DNA of 64,000 bases from Labrys sp. WJW (GCF_001676615.1 NZ_LYXZ01000040.1:62001-126000), one strand, 5' to 3'; positions 32,310 through 40,327 are shown, counted from the first letter of the stretch. Program-made: numbers and translations. The notes: a model not told the origin generated them from the sequence alone.

Positions 32310-33764
32310 TCATTGAACCTGCACCTGGACCACGTCACCGGGTTTTCCTTCGGTGGAGGTTGCAACCACCAGAAAACGCCTTTCATCCTCATGCCTGGCT
32401 TCGACGATCTGGCGTATCGGTCCGACGGCGTTGACGATGGCGGAACCAGCCGGGTTCGTGGTGAAGGTCGAGAGCGGCTGCAGCGCCCCGCCCCCATCCG
32501 GCTGGCTCGACAGCGCAAGGACATAGGGCTTCTTCGGTTCGAGGCCGCTGACCGCCGCCTGGAGAATCTGGGTCAGGCCCTGGTCGAACAAGGATACGCT
32601 GGTCGCAGCGGTCTTGCTACCGGCTCCCCTGGGCGCGAGCCTCAGATGGGCAGCTTCGCCGGCAGTACCGAGCGGCATCAGGTTCTGCAGGCCATCGCCG
32701 TCAGGCACCGCATTGGGAACATAGGCCACGGCCTGGGGCGCCTGCCCGATCGGAATGGTGGCGATCACCCTGTTGGTCAAGGTGTCGATGACGGCAAACT
32801 GGTCGGCATTCTCGAGCCCGACATAGACCCGGCTGCCATCGCCCGAGGGCCAGATGCCGTGCGGCAAATTGCCGACCGGAATGGTCGCCACCTGCGCGAA
32901 ATCGTCGGTGCGGAACACCTTCACCTCGTTCAATCCGCCAACGGTCACATAGGCGAAGCTGCCCTTCTTGTTGACCACGAGATTGACGTGATTGGTAATC
33001 GGGCCGGTATCGAGCGTCTTGACGAGATCGAAGGGAGGTTCGGCCTTGAAGACCTGCGTCTTGCCGATGTCCTTGAGGGTGAACCATACCTGCTTGCCAT
33101 CGGCCGAAGCGGCGATGTTCGGGCAGAAGGGGCTCGCCTGCTTCACGCTCCCGACGATCTTATGGTCGGCGAGGGAAACGACGACGGTCTGCGGGTTGAA
33201 CGACGAGCAGACATAGCCGTATTTGCCGTCCGGCGAAAAGATCTGCATGCCCGGCCCGCCCGGGACCTTGATCCGGAGCTTTTCCTCGAAGCTGCCGGTA
33301 TCGATGACGGAGACATAGTCCTCGCCGCGCACCGTTACCCAGACCTCGCGGCCATCGGGCGTGAAGAAGGCTTCATGCGGGGAACGCCCGACATAGGTGG
33401 TGTGCTTGACGGCATTGGTCGCCGTATCGATGAAGGTCACCGAATTGGAGCCGATGGAGACCACGGCCAGCGTCTTGTGGTCGGGCGAGAACCCCATGCC
33501 GTGGACCAGCACCTGGCCCTTGTAGAGCGGGCTGAGATTGCCCGGCTGAGGATCGCCGAGCCGGATGACGCCCAGCAGCCTGTTGTCGACGGGATCGCTG
33601 ACCGAGACGGTGTTCGAGAACTGCTCGGCCGCATAGAGGCGGTCCTTGTGGCTGATCGGGATATCCGCCGCCGATGCAGGGCCGGGTATCTGTCCAGCGG
33701 AGGCGACAGCCGGTGCCAGCATGGTGCCTGCGAGAAGTCCGAGAGCGAAGAGAGTGCGATGCAT
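32310..33764 (-). CDS. Exported YncE-like beta-propeller protein
   Basis: The 484-residue protein has a cleavable signal peptide (MHRTLFALGLLAGTMLAPAV, cleavage after ASA) and repeated YVTN-type blades (TLAVVSIGSNSVTFIDTATN, EVWVTVRGEDYVSVIDTGS, YVGLENADQFAVIDTLTNR). Such propellers bind proteins or ligands in the periplasm. The C-terminal ~100 residues form another beta domain. I chose ATG 33762-33764, with AAGGA seven bases upstream, over the ATG five codons earlier that overlaps the DUF305 stop. Its link with DUF305 and the sigma pair suggests a stress- or metal-responsive envelope unit; this is inference. Confidence 0.88.
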   Translation of the reverse strand: MHRTLFALGLLAGTMLAPAVASAGQIPGPASAADIPISHKDRLYAAEQFSNTVSVSDPVDNRLLGVIRLGDPQPGNLSPLYKGQVLVHGMGFSPDHKTLAVVSIGSNSVTFIDTATNAVKHTTYVGRSPHEAFFTPDGREVWVTVRGEDYVSVIDTGSFEEKLRIKVPGGPGMQIFSPDGKYGYVCSSFNPQTVVVSLADHKIVGSVKQASPFCPNIAASADGKQVWFTLKDIGKTQVFKAEPPFDLVKTLDTGPITNHVNLVVNKKGSFAYVTVGGLNEVKVFRTDDFAQVATIPVGNLPHGIWPSGDGSRVYVGLENADQFAVIDTLTNRVIATIPIGQAPQAVAYVPNAVPDGDGLQNLMPLGTAGEAAHLRLAPRGAGSKTAATSVSLFDQGLTQILQAAVSGLEPKKPYVLALSSQPDGGGALQPLSTFTTNPAGSAIVNAVGPIRQIVEARHEDERRFLVVATSTEGKPGDVVQVQVQ

Positions 33765-33775
33765 GAATGAGTCCT

Positions 33776-34264
33776 TCATTTGCCCGCTCCCGTCATCGAC
33801 ATGGCGGGAGGCGGGGAACCGCCGTCGGCGGGTGGATTGAGGGGGAGGTCAACGGCGGGGCCGACCTGCGTGGGAGCGGCAGCCGGAGCCGGCGGCGGGT
33901 CCCCGAGTGCCAGGCGCATGGCGGCGATTTCCTGCTGCTGCTCGACGATGATTTCCTGGGCGATGCGCCTGAGCTGCTCGTTGCGGCCATAGCGCAGATA
34001 GGTCTGCGCCATGTCGATCGCCCCCTGGTGGTGGGGGATCATCATCTCGGTGAAATCACGATCGACATTGCCGGTCGGCTTGACCGCCATGTCGTTCATC
34101 ATCCTCGACATGGCGGCATCGTTTTCCTGGAGGAACGGCGCCTCGGCGGAGTCCGGCTTGGCCTCGTGCCCGTGATGCGCGGCATCATGGGCGGCAGCCG
34201 GCAAGACGCCGGCTGCCAGGATCCAGGCCAGCCCGACGAGGGCGGCGCAGCGCTGAACGGTCAT
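33776..34264 (-). CDS. DUF305 (ferritin-like) exported protein
   Basis: The 162-residue protein has a signal peptide (residues 1-25), a His-rich stretch (AHDAAHHGHEAK) and the DUF305 core FTEMMIPHHQGAIDMAQTYL near residues 73-92, then EIIVEQQQEIAAMR. DUF305 proteins form four-helix bundles and often occur with copper-handling genes. The C-terminus is proline-rich and low-complexity. It is the first gene of the unit that runs to the ECF sigma/anti-sigma pair. Confidence 0.92.
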   Translation of the reverse strand: MTVQRCAALVGLAWILAAGVLPAAAHDAAHHGHEAKPDSAEAPFLQENDAAMSRMMNDMAVKPTGNVDRDFTEMMIPHHQGAIDMAQTYLRYGRNEQLRRIAQEIIVEQQQEIAAMRLALGDPPPAPAAAPTQVGPAVDLPLNPPADGGSPPPAMSMTGAGK

Positions 34265-34303
34265 GTTTGCGGTCCCGGTGGTTGGAGCGAGTTCATCTGG
34301 GTG

Positions 34304-34328
34304 GACAACCGGGGGCGGCGTTTATTCC
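34304..34328 (-). promoter_or_regulatory. Putative ECF promoter before the DUF305 gene
   Basis: On the minus strand GGAATAAA (34328-34321) is followed by 11 bases and GTTGTC (34309-34304), 40 bases upstream of the DUF305 start. GGAAT with a GTC-type -10 at this distance fits ECF promoters, which suggests self-control by the ECF sigma encoded in the same unit. Confidence 0.4.
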
Positions 34329-34451
34329 ACCGCCTGGAGCGTTTTTTCTCTGCGGTCCCGTTTCTGGCGGTTGAGCCCCTATATTCACCCGGATAATATT
34401 GACATCCATTCCACCCGGGCCTATCCTGCATGTCCAACAGGATCAGGGATC

Positions 34452-35084
34452 ATGACCCATCTTGCCCTCATCGCCTTTGCCGGGCGCAGGTGCCTGGCCG
34501 AGGGCGATGCCATTACCGTTGCCCTGGCCATCCGCCAGGCCCAGGATGCGGGCGAGGCTTCGCCTGTTCAGGTATTCGAAGATGCCACCGGCCGGCCTGT
34601 CGATCTCGACCTGCGCGGCACGCCGGAGGACATCCGCGCCCGTTATGCCCTGATCGAGCCGCCGCCGCGTGGGCCGGGACGCCCCAAGCTCGGCGTCGTC
34701 GCCCGCGAAATCACCCTGCTGCCGCGCCATTGGGATTGGCTGGCCTCCCAGCCGGGTGGCGCCTCCGTGGCGCTGCGCCGCCTGGTGGACGACGCCCGCC
34801 ATGCCTCCGAGGGGACGGACCGGCTGCGCGAGGCCCGCGAGGCTGCTTATCGCTTCATGAGCGCCATGGCCGGCAACGAGCCGCATTACGAGGAAGCGAT
34901 TCGCGCCCTGTTCGCCGGCGACGACGAAAAATTCGCCGCCATGATCGCCGACTGGCCCGGTGACGTCAGCAGGCATGCGCACAAGCTGGCGGAAGCCGCC
35001 TTCACCACCACCGCGGCGGCAGCCGAGGGCAGCGGCAACGGGCAGCTCCGTTATCAGTCCGCAAATGGCGGTCTTCGCGCCTGA
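34452..35084 (+). CDS. DUF2239 family protein
   Basis: The 210-residue cytoplasmic protein carries the DUF2239 core PRGPGRPKLGVVAREITLLPRHWDWL (in part, residues 73-98), then GGASVALRRLVDDAR and a helical C-terminus. The GRPKLG piece resembles an AT-hook-like basic loop, but DNA binding is unproven. Function in the family is unknown. ATG 34452 has CAGGGATC just upstream. It is divergent from the DUF305 unit and not clearly linked to the polyamine genes downstream. Confidence 0.88.
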   Translation: MTHLALIAFAGRRCLAEGDAITVALAIRQAQDAGEASPVQVFEDATGRPVDLDLRGTPEDIRARYALIEPPPRGPGRPKLGVVAREITLLPRHWDWLASQPGGASVALRRLVDDARHASEGTDRLREAREAAYRFMSAMAGNEPHYEEAIRALFAGDDEKFAAMIADWPGDVSRHAHKLAEAAFTTTAAAAEGSGNGQLRYQSANGGLRA

Positions 35085-35183
35085 AACCGGCCCATGAACC
35101 CGCTCCTGCGCCCTCAAGGGGCGCGCGAGCGGGCCGTCGGCATAACTCCTTTGCCGGCCACGTGAATTTTAACTTTTTGCAAC

Positions 35184-35220
35184 GCAGAAAAATTTCGCCC
35201 CGGGCGAAAATTTTTCTTGC
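35184..35220. terminator. Bidirectional terminator-like palindrome
   Basis: An imperfect palindrome centred on CGCCCCGGGCG, flanked by A- and T-runs on both sides (GAAAAATTT left, AAAATTTTTC right), 100 bases after the DUF2239 stop. It can act as an intrinsic terminator in either direction; an operator is the alternative. Confidence 0.5.
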
Positions 35221-35339
35221 ATATGACGCCCATTCTTCCTATTTCCCGGCTTGCCCAATTTCGCACGTGCCTGTGGCCGCGTGTCGGTCGGTGGACATCC
35301 AGACAAGAGGCTGGACGGTCGCCAGGGATGGACTAGGGA

Positions 35340-35750
35340 TCGCGGCAGTGGTCCCTTGAGGTGATCAGGCACAGAGTGCCGAAGTCATCGAATCCCGAAC
35401 AACGATCGGCAGCCGGAGGCGACCGGTGAACCCCGTACTCCGCGGGGGACGCAGCTTGAAGCAACGACGAAGCGGGCTTTTTTGGTCTCGGCTGGTTTCC
35501 ATATCCAGCGACTGAAGAGGCTTGTTTCTCTTTGCCAGGCGTGCGGACCGGGTATCCCGATCCAATCCAAGGCAGTTTCGAACCATGCAGCGGCTTGATC
35601 CGTTGCGTGGCGATTTGCATCCCGTCGCGGCGAGGCATCCGGCCTTTCCGGCGGTGGGCGGCGCGTCAGCATCGAACGTCCGCGGCTCCACCCCGCGGCG
35701 GCGGTGAGGTCGCACCGATCTGTGACACCCTTTGGATTTTGGGGAGACCC
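35340..35750 (+). ncRNA. Long structured leader, probably the alphaproteobacterial speF motif
   Basis: More than 400 bases with no gene precede the ornithine decarboxylase start. The stretch has many small stems, for example CCCCG/CGGGG at 35431-35445 and GCTT/AAGC at 35453-35472, the latter followed by a T-run (35478-35483) that could end transcription. A conserved RNA named speF has been described upstream of this decarboxylase family in alphaproteobacteria. Exact limits cannot be set by eye and the match was not tested. Confidence 0.6.
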
Positions 35751-35753
35751 GCC

Positions 35754-36884
35754 ATGACCGACCGCATCCTCGACTATCTCCGACGTACCCCCGCCGACGG
35801 CCCCCGGCTCGTCGTCGATCTCGACGTGGTGGAGCGGAATTATTCGGCGTTCGCGCATGCGCTCCCCGACACCCGCGTCTTCTATGCCGTGAAGGCCAAC
35901 CCGGCCCCCGAGATCCTCAACCTGCTGGCCGGCCTCGGCTCCAGCTTCGACTGCGCTTCCGTCGTCGAGATCGAGCAGGTGCTCGCCACCGGCGCCGATG
36001 CCGATCGCATCTCCTTCGGCAACACCATCAAGAAGGAGCGTGACATCGCCCGCGCCTTCGAGCTCGGCGTGCGCCTGTTCGCCGTCGACTGCGTGGCCGA
36101 GGTCGAGAAGATCGCCCGCGTCGCTCCCGGTTCGCGCGTGTTCTGCCGCATCCTGTGCGACGGCGCCGGCGCCGAATGGCCGCTGTCGAAGAAGTTCGGC
36201 TGCGCGCCTTCCATGGCGCCCGACGTGCTCGAGCAGGCCCAGGTCCTCGGCCTCACCGCCTATGGCGTGTCGTTCCATGTCGGCTCGCAGCAGGGCAATG
36301 TGCAGGCCTGGGACAGCGCCCTGGCGACTGCTGCCGGCATCTTCCGCGAGATGGCCGAGCGTGGCATCACGCTGTCGATGGTGAATATGGGCGGCGGCTT
36401 CCCGGCCAAGTATCTGCGCGCCATGCCGGGCGTGCCGGCCTATGGCGAAGCGATCTTCAATTCGCTGCGCACCCATTTCGGCAACCAGCTGCCCGAGACC
36501 ATCATCGAGCCGGGCCGCGGCATGGTCGGTGATGCCGGCATGATCGAGGCCGAGGTGGTGCTGGTGTCCAAGAAGGCCGAAACGGACGAGATCCGTTGGG
36601 TCTATCTCGACATCGGCAAGTTCCATGGCCTCGCCGAGACCATGGACGAGGCCATCCGCTACCCGATCCGCACCGAGCGGGACGGCGACGCCAAGGCGCC
36701 CTGCGTCCTGGCCGGGCCGACCTGCGACAGCGTCGACGTGCTCTATGAGAAGACCCCCTATGATCTTCCCGTGAGCCTGTCGATCGGCGACAAGGTGCTG
36801 ATCGAGGCCTGCGGGGCCTACACCACCACCTATTCCACCATCGGTTTCAACGGCTTCCCGCCGCTGGCCTCCGTGGTGATTTGA
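35754..36884 (+). CDS. Ornithine (lysine/ornithine) decarboxylase, PLP type III fold
   Basis: The 376-residue enzyme belongs to the alanine-racemase-fold decarboxylases, which make putrescine from ornithine. It shows the PLP lysine in FYAVKANPAPEIL (near residue 46), HVGSQQGN, GGGFPAKY, EPGRGMVGDAG and the C-terminal GPTCDSVDVLYE and ACGAYTTTYST motifs with the active Cys of the neighbouring subunit. Substrate could be ornithine, lysine or both; alphaproteobacterial members are often bifunctional. The start ATG 35754 follows GGGGAG. The leader RNA upstream and homospermidine synthase downstream place it in polyamine synthesis. Confidence 0.95.
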   Translation: MTDRILDYLRRTPADGPRLVVDLDVVERNYSAFAHALPDTRVFYAVKANPAPEILNLLAGLGSSFDCASVVEIEQVLATGADADRISFGNTIKKERDIARAFELGVRLFAVDCVAEVEKIARVAPGSRVFCRILCDGAGAEWPLSKKFGCAPSMAPDVLEQAQVLGLTAYGVSFHVGSQQGNVQAWDSALATAAGIFREMAERGITLSMVNMGGGFPAKYLRAMPGVPAYGEAIFNSLRTHFGNQLPETIIEPGRGMVGDAGMIEAEVVLVSKKAETDEIRWVYLDIGKFHGLAETMDEAIRYPIRTERDGDAKAPCVLAGPTCDSVDVLYEKTPYDLPVSLSIGDKVLIEACGAYTTTYSTIGFNGFPPLASVVI

Positions 36885-36886
36885 TC

Positions 36887-36982
36887 GGAGCGCGGACATC
36901 CTGTCCGCTCTTCTCTCAAGCCTCCCGTTTCCAAGAGCGGACATCGCGACATGCAGGCATGTCGCTGTGATGTCCGCGCTCC
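36887..36982. repeat. Palindromic repeat of the 29.3-kb family with an inserted inner palindrome
   Basis: Left arm GGAGCGCGGACATCCTGTCC at 36887 and right arm ending GATGTCCGCGCTCC at 36982 match the family at 29316-29394. The right arm is split by a second palindrome, GCGACATGC-AG-GCATGTCGC. It begins two bases after the decarboxylase stop. Confidence 0.85.
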
Positions 36983-37053
36983 ATTCATCGTCCCGTACGG
37001 CCGTTTCATCGGTGCGAGGGCTGTCGCTCTATCCTTTCGAAGGAGCCACGGCC

Positions 37054-37620
37054 ATGATCCGTATTGTCCAAGAATCCCCGTCCCATCTCGAAGCTCGCGA
37101 GGCCCTGCTCGACGCCTGCTTCGGCCCGGCCCGTTTCGCCAAGACCAGCGAGCGCCTGCGCGAAGGCCGCCTGCCGGCCAAGGGCCTGGCCTTCACCGCC
37201 GTCGATGACAACCGACTGATCGGCACGCTGCGCCTGTGGAACATTTCCGCCGGCCCCGGCCGTCCGGCCCTGTTGCTGGGTCCGCTCGCTGTCGATATCA
37301 GCTATCGCAGCGAAGGTCTCGGCGCGCGCCTGATGTGGCACGGCATCGGCTATGCCCAGGAATATGGCCACAAGGCTATCCTTCTGGTGGGCGATGCGCC
37401 CTATTACAGCCGCTTCGGCTTTTCGACCGATCTCACCGAGCGCCTCTGGCTGCCTGGCCCAGTGGAGCGCAACCGCTTCCTCGGCCTGGAACTGGTGCCC
37501 GACGGGCTGGTGGGAGCGGCCGGCCTGGTGAACGCCACCGGCGAACTTGAAACCGCGCCCGACTTCGCGGCGCTCGTCGCCCAGGCCGCCAACGACACCG
37601 CCTTCCGCTTCGCGGCATAA
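37054..37620 (+). CDS. GNAT-family N-acetyltransferase (YhbS-like)
   Basis: The 188-residue protein resembles COG3153-type acetyltransferases: IRIVQESPSHLEAREALLD, then RPALLLGPLAVDISYRSEGLGARLMW (motif A with G-L-G-A) near residues 68-93, and KAILLVGDAPYYSRFGF, the family's DxxYYxRFGF hallmark. Start ATG 37054 has AAGGAG upstream; the frame extends further left but overlaps the repeat. Lying between ornithine decarboxylase and homospermidine synthase, it might act on polyamines, but these enzymes are diverse. Confidence 0.9.
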   Translation: MIRIVQESPSHLEAREALLDACFGPARFAKTSERLREGRLPAKGLAFTAVDDNRLIGTLRLWNISAGPGRPALLLGPLAVDISYRSEGLGARLMWHGIGYAQEYGHKAILLVGDAPYYSRFGFSTDLTERLWLPGPVERNRFLGLELVPDGLVGAAGLVNATGELETAPDFAALVAQAANDTAFRFAA

Positions 37621-37703
37621 TTTTCGGGGAGTATCCCCTCCCCCGCGACGCTCCCTGCGTCATCGCGTCTTCACATATTCGCGACAAAACTTGCACCCGC
37701 GGG

Positions 37704-37725
37704 TCCCAGCGCCTAAACGCTGGGG
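37704..37725 (+). promoter_or_regulatory. Hairpin in the homospermidine synthase leader
   Basis: CCCAGCG (37705-37711) and CGCTGGG (37718-37724) form a perfect seven-base stem with loop CCTAAA, extended by a T-G pair, 23 bases before the start codon. TTGCAC lies on both sides of the stem. It is close enough to affect translation. Confidence 0.45.
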
Positions 37726-37747
37726 CTTGCACATTTTGGAGGATTGA

Positions 37748-39184
37748 ATGGCTCAATGGCCTGTCTACGGTAAGATTTCCGGCCCCGTCGTGATCATTGG
37801 TTTCGGTTCGATCGGTCGTGGCGTGCTGCCGCTGATCGAGCGTCATTTCGAATATGACAAGGAGCGCATGGTCATCATCGACCCGCATCCGCTCGATGCC
37901 GACCGTAAGATCATCGAAGAGCACGGCATTCGTTTCGTGCAGGAGGCCGTTACCAAGGACAACTACAAGAGCCTGCTGCAGCCTCTGCTCACCGCCGGCG
38001 GCGGCCAGGGCTTCTGCGTCAACCTCTCGGTCGATACCGGTTCCGTCGACCTGATGGAATTCGCCCGTAGCCTCGGCGCACTCTACATCGATACGGTGGT
38101 CGAGCCCTGGCTCGGCTTCTATTTCGACAAGAACGCCGGTCCGGAAGCGCGCACCAACTACGCCCTGCGCGAAAGCATGCTGGCCGCCAAGCGCCGCACG
38201 CCCGGCGGTCCCACCGCCGTTTCCTGCTGCGGCGCCAATCCCGGCATGGTCTCCTGGTTCGTCAAGCAGGCCCTGCTCGACGTCGCCGAGGCAACCGGCC
38301 ACGGTTCGGCCGATCCCAAGACCCGCGAGGAATGGGCCGCGCTCGCCCGCAAGGTCGGCGTCAAGGGCATCCACATCGCCGAGCGCGACACCCAGCGCGC
38401 CAAGCATCCCAAGCCGCGCGGCGTGTTCGTCAACACCTGGTCGGTGGAAGGCTTCATCTCCGAAGGCCTGCAGCCGGCGGAGCTAGGCTGGGGCACGCAC
38501 GAGACCTGGATGCCCGAGACCGGGCGCACCCACAAGGAAGGCTGCGGCGCGGCGATCTATCTGCTGCAGCCTGGCGCCAACACCCGCGTGATGAGCTGGT
38601 GCCCGACGCCTGGCCCGCAATATGGCTTCCTCGTCACCCATAACGAGGCGATCTCGATCGCCGACTACCTGACGGTGCGCGAGAATGGCGAGGCGGTCTA
38701 CCGCCCGACCTGCCACTACGCCTATCACCCGGCCAACGACGCCGTGCTCTCGCTGCACGAGATGTTCGGTGCCGCCGGCAAGGCGCAGGACAAGTTCGTC
38801 ATCCTCGACGAGAAGGAAATCGAGGACGGCGCGGACGAGCTCGGCGTGCTGCTCTATGGCCATGGCAAGAATGCCTATTGGTACGGCTCCCAGCTCACGG
38901 TCGAGGAGACCCGCAAGCTCGCGCCCTACCAGAACGCCACCGGCATGCAGGTCACCTCGGCCGTGCTGGCCGGCATGGTCTGGGCGCTGGAGAATCCGGA
39001 AGCCGGCATCGTCGAAGCCGACGAAATGGACTTCCGCCGTTGCCTCGAAGTGCAGAAGCCCTATCTCGGCCCGGTCAAGGGTTACTACACCGACTGGACC
39101 CCGCTCGACGGCCGCCCGGGCTTCTTCGCCGAGGACCTCGACACCGCCGATCCCTGGCAGTTCCGCAACATCCTGGTGCGGTGA
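37748..39184 (+). CDS. hss: Homospermidine synthase
   Basis: This 478-residue enzyme makes sym-homospermidine from putrescine with NAD+, the main polyamine of many Rhizobiales. The N-terminal GPVVIIGFGSIGRGVLPLIERH is the NAD-binding Rossmann motif; VDTGSVDLMEFARSLGALYIDT and VSCCGANPGMVSWFVKQALLD are further family regions, and length matches the family. It has a GGAGG ribosome site. It uses the product of the ornithine decarboxylase encoded 0.9 kb upstream. Unusually even codon quality and a hairpin leader suggest strong expression. Confidence 0.96.
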   Translation: MAQWPVYGKISGPVVIIGFGSIGRGVLPLIERHFEYDKERMVIIDPHPLDADRKIIEEHGIRFVQEAVTKDNYKSLLQPLLTAGGGQGFCVNLSVDTGSVDLMEFARSLGALYIDTVVEPWLGFYFDKNAGPEARTNYALRESMLAAKRRTPGGPTAVSCCGANPGMVSWFVKQALLDVAEATGHGSADPKTREEWAALARKVGVKGIHIAERDTQRAKHPKPRGVFVNTWSVEGFISEGLQPAELGWGTHETWMPETGRTHKEGCGAAIYLLQPGANTRVMSWCPTPGPQYGFLVTHNEAISIADYLTVRENGEAVYRPTCHYAYHPANDAVLSLHEMFGAAGKAQDKFVILDEKEIEDGADELGVLLYGHGKNAYWYGSQLTVEETRKLAPYQNATGMQVTSAVLAGMVWALENPEAGIVEADEMDFRRCLEVQKPYLGPVKGYYTDWTPLDGRPGFFAEDLDTADPWQFRNILVR

Positions 39185-39192
39185 GCAAGTTC

Positions 39193-39242
39193 CCTTCTCC
39201 CCTTGCGGGAGAAGGTGCCCGAAGGGCGGATGAGGGGTGGAC
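39193..39242 (+). repeat. Left structured repeat bordering the DUF559 gene
   Basis: A 50-base copy: stem CCTTCTCCC/GGGAGAAGG, then GTGCCC-GAA-GGGC hairpin, then GGATGAGGGGTGGAC. It begins eight bases after the hss stop. Its inverted partner is at 39642-39693. Confidence 0.95.
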
Positions 39243-39289
39243 GAAATCCATCCCAATAATAAACTGCTCAGGCCTCTGGACGGAAAACC

Positions 39290-39631
39290 ATGAAGCCTGA
39301 GCAACGCGACTTCGCCCGCAAAATGCGCGGCGATCCGACAGACGCCGAAGCTGCCCTTTGGCGTCTGTTACGCGGACGAGGGCTCGCTCATCTGAAGTTC
39401 CGCCGCCAGGTGCCGATCGGACGCTATGTCGTCGACTTCGCCTGCTTCCGATATCGGCTCATCGTCGAAGCAGATGGTTCCCAGCATGCGGAGAGCACGC
39501 ATGACCAGGAGCGCGATGCCTGGTTGGCAGCGCAGGGTTACACCATCGTCCGGTTCTGGAATGCCGAAATCCTGCAGTCTCCTGGGGTGATTCAGGACAC
39601 CATTCTGGCTCGGGCCGGGCTGCCTTGGTAG
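39290..39631 (+). CDS. DUF559 (Vsr-like, PD-(D/E)XK-type) endonuclease domain protein
   Basis: The 113-residue protein is a single DUF559 domain: LRGRGLAHLKFRRQVPIGRY, VVDFACFRYRLIVEADGSQH (residues ~45-64, with the D and E expected to hold metal) and RDAWLAAQGYTIVRFWNAEI. These match the restriction-endonuclease-like fold of Vsr repair enzymes. No methylase or other restriction gene is near. It sits alone between two inverted structured repeats, which begin 97 bases before and 11 bases after it. Role unknown; it may act on the flanking hairpins. Confidence 0.9.
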   Translation: MKPEQRDFARKMRGDPTDAEAALWRLLRGRGLAHLKFRRQVPIGRYVVDFACFRYRLIVEADGSQHAESTHDQERDAWLAAQGYTIVRFWNAEILQSPGVIQDTILARAGLPW

Positions 39632-39641
39632 GATGGGGCAC

Positions 39642-39693
39642 GTCCACCCCTCATCCGCCCCTGCGGGGCACCTTCTCCCGCAAGGGGAGAAGG
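39642..39693 (-). repeat. Right structured repeat bordering the DUF559 gene
   Basis: Inverted 52-base partner of 39193-39242. In the same sense its small hairpin reads GCCCC-GCA-GGGGC, one pair longer than the left copy. It ends five bases before the stop of the DUF1287 gene. Confidence 0.95.
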
Positions 39694-39697
39694 AATT

Positions 39698-40327
39698 TTA
39701 CACCGGTGCGAAGCGAAAATGCCCGGTTTGCGGGAAGGCGAACAGCGTATCCTCTTCCCGCGCACCTTGGCCGATATTGTGGATCGCCAGCCGGCGCCCC
39801 GGCACATCGGCCGAGACCTGCGACGAGACGATCAGGATATGCGGCAGATTGCCGGGCAGCGTTTGGGTGACCAGATCGCCCGGCAGGTAATCCGCCGGAT
39901 CGGCGGTCACCGCCAGCACCGCGCCCTTGCGCTTGAAGAAGGCGATCAGATTGGGCACGCGGCGGTGGTCGATATTGGGATCGGGCGCCCGCATGCCCCA
40001 ATTCCTGGGATAGGCGGCAAAGCCGGCCTTCATGTCCTCGTGCACGAGACGCTGGAGATCGAGGGCGAAGGCCTTGCGATACGCACGCACCACCACGTCG
40101 GTGCACACGCCCCGCTCGGGCGCCACATCCCCGCCGGGATAGGCGATACGCCTGTAGGCAGGGTCATAGAGGGTGGTGACGCCGATCTGGCTGCGCGCCG
40201 CGTCCACCAGGGCCATGCGCCAGTCCGGCCCTGCGCCGGATGCCTGCGCCAGCGCGGCGTCGGCGGATCCCCCAGCCAGGGCAAGAAGACCGAGCTGCAG
40301 AACCCTGCGACGCGTTGTTTCATTCAT
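39698..40327 (-). CDS. DUF1287 family exported protein
   Basis: The 209-residue protein has an N-terminal leader with a basic start (TTRRRVLQLGLLALAGGSADA; in part Tat-like) and the DUF1287 core: ARSQIGVTTLYDPAYRRIAYPGG (in part), GVCTDVVVRAYRKAF with a conserved Cys, MRAPDPNIDHRRVPNL and HILIVS. The Cys/His/Asp pattern resembles the NlpC/P60-like hydrolase fold. Its ATG overlaps the stop of the nitrile hydratase accessory gene by four bases, so it is co-translated with it, which is an odd pairing. Confidence 0.88.
   Translation of the reverse strand: MNETTRRRVLQLGLLALAGGSADAALAQASGAGPDWRMALVDAARSQIGVTTLYDPAYRRIAYPGGDVAPERGVCTDVVVRAYRKAFALDLQRLVHEDMKAGFAAYPRNWGMRAPDPNIDHRRVPNLIAFFKRKGAVLAVTADPADYLPGDLVTQTLPGNLPHILIVSSQVSADVPGRRLAIHNIGQGAREEDTLFAFPQTGHFRFAPV

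Larger units (their letters stand above)
39193..39693. mobile_element. Candidate repeat-bounded DUF559 unit
   Basis: A 501-base block consists of two inverted 50-52-base structured repeats enclosing only the DUF559 nuclease gene. The same repeat pair without a gene lies at 13511-13663. The border repeats differ only in the small hairpin, where both sides of the stem have changed together. Whether the block moves is unknown; no target-site duplication is obvious. Confidence 0.5.

Noticed and set aside
39290..39631. Restriction-modification system
   Set aside because: Only a lone DUF559 domain is present; no methyltransferase or specificity gene lies nearby.
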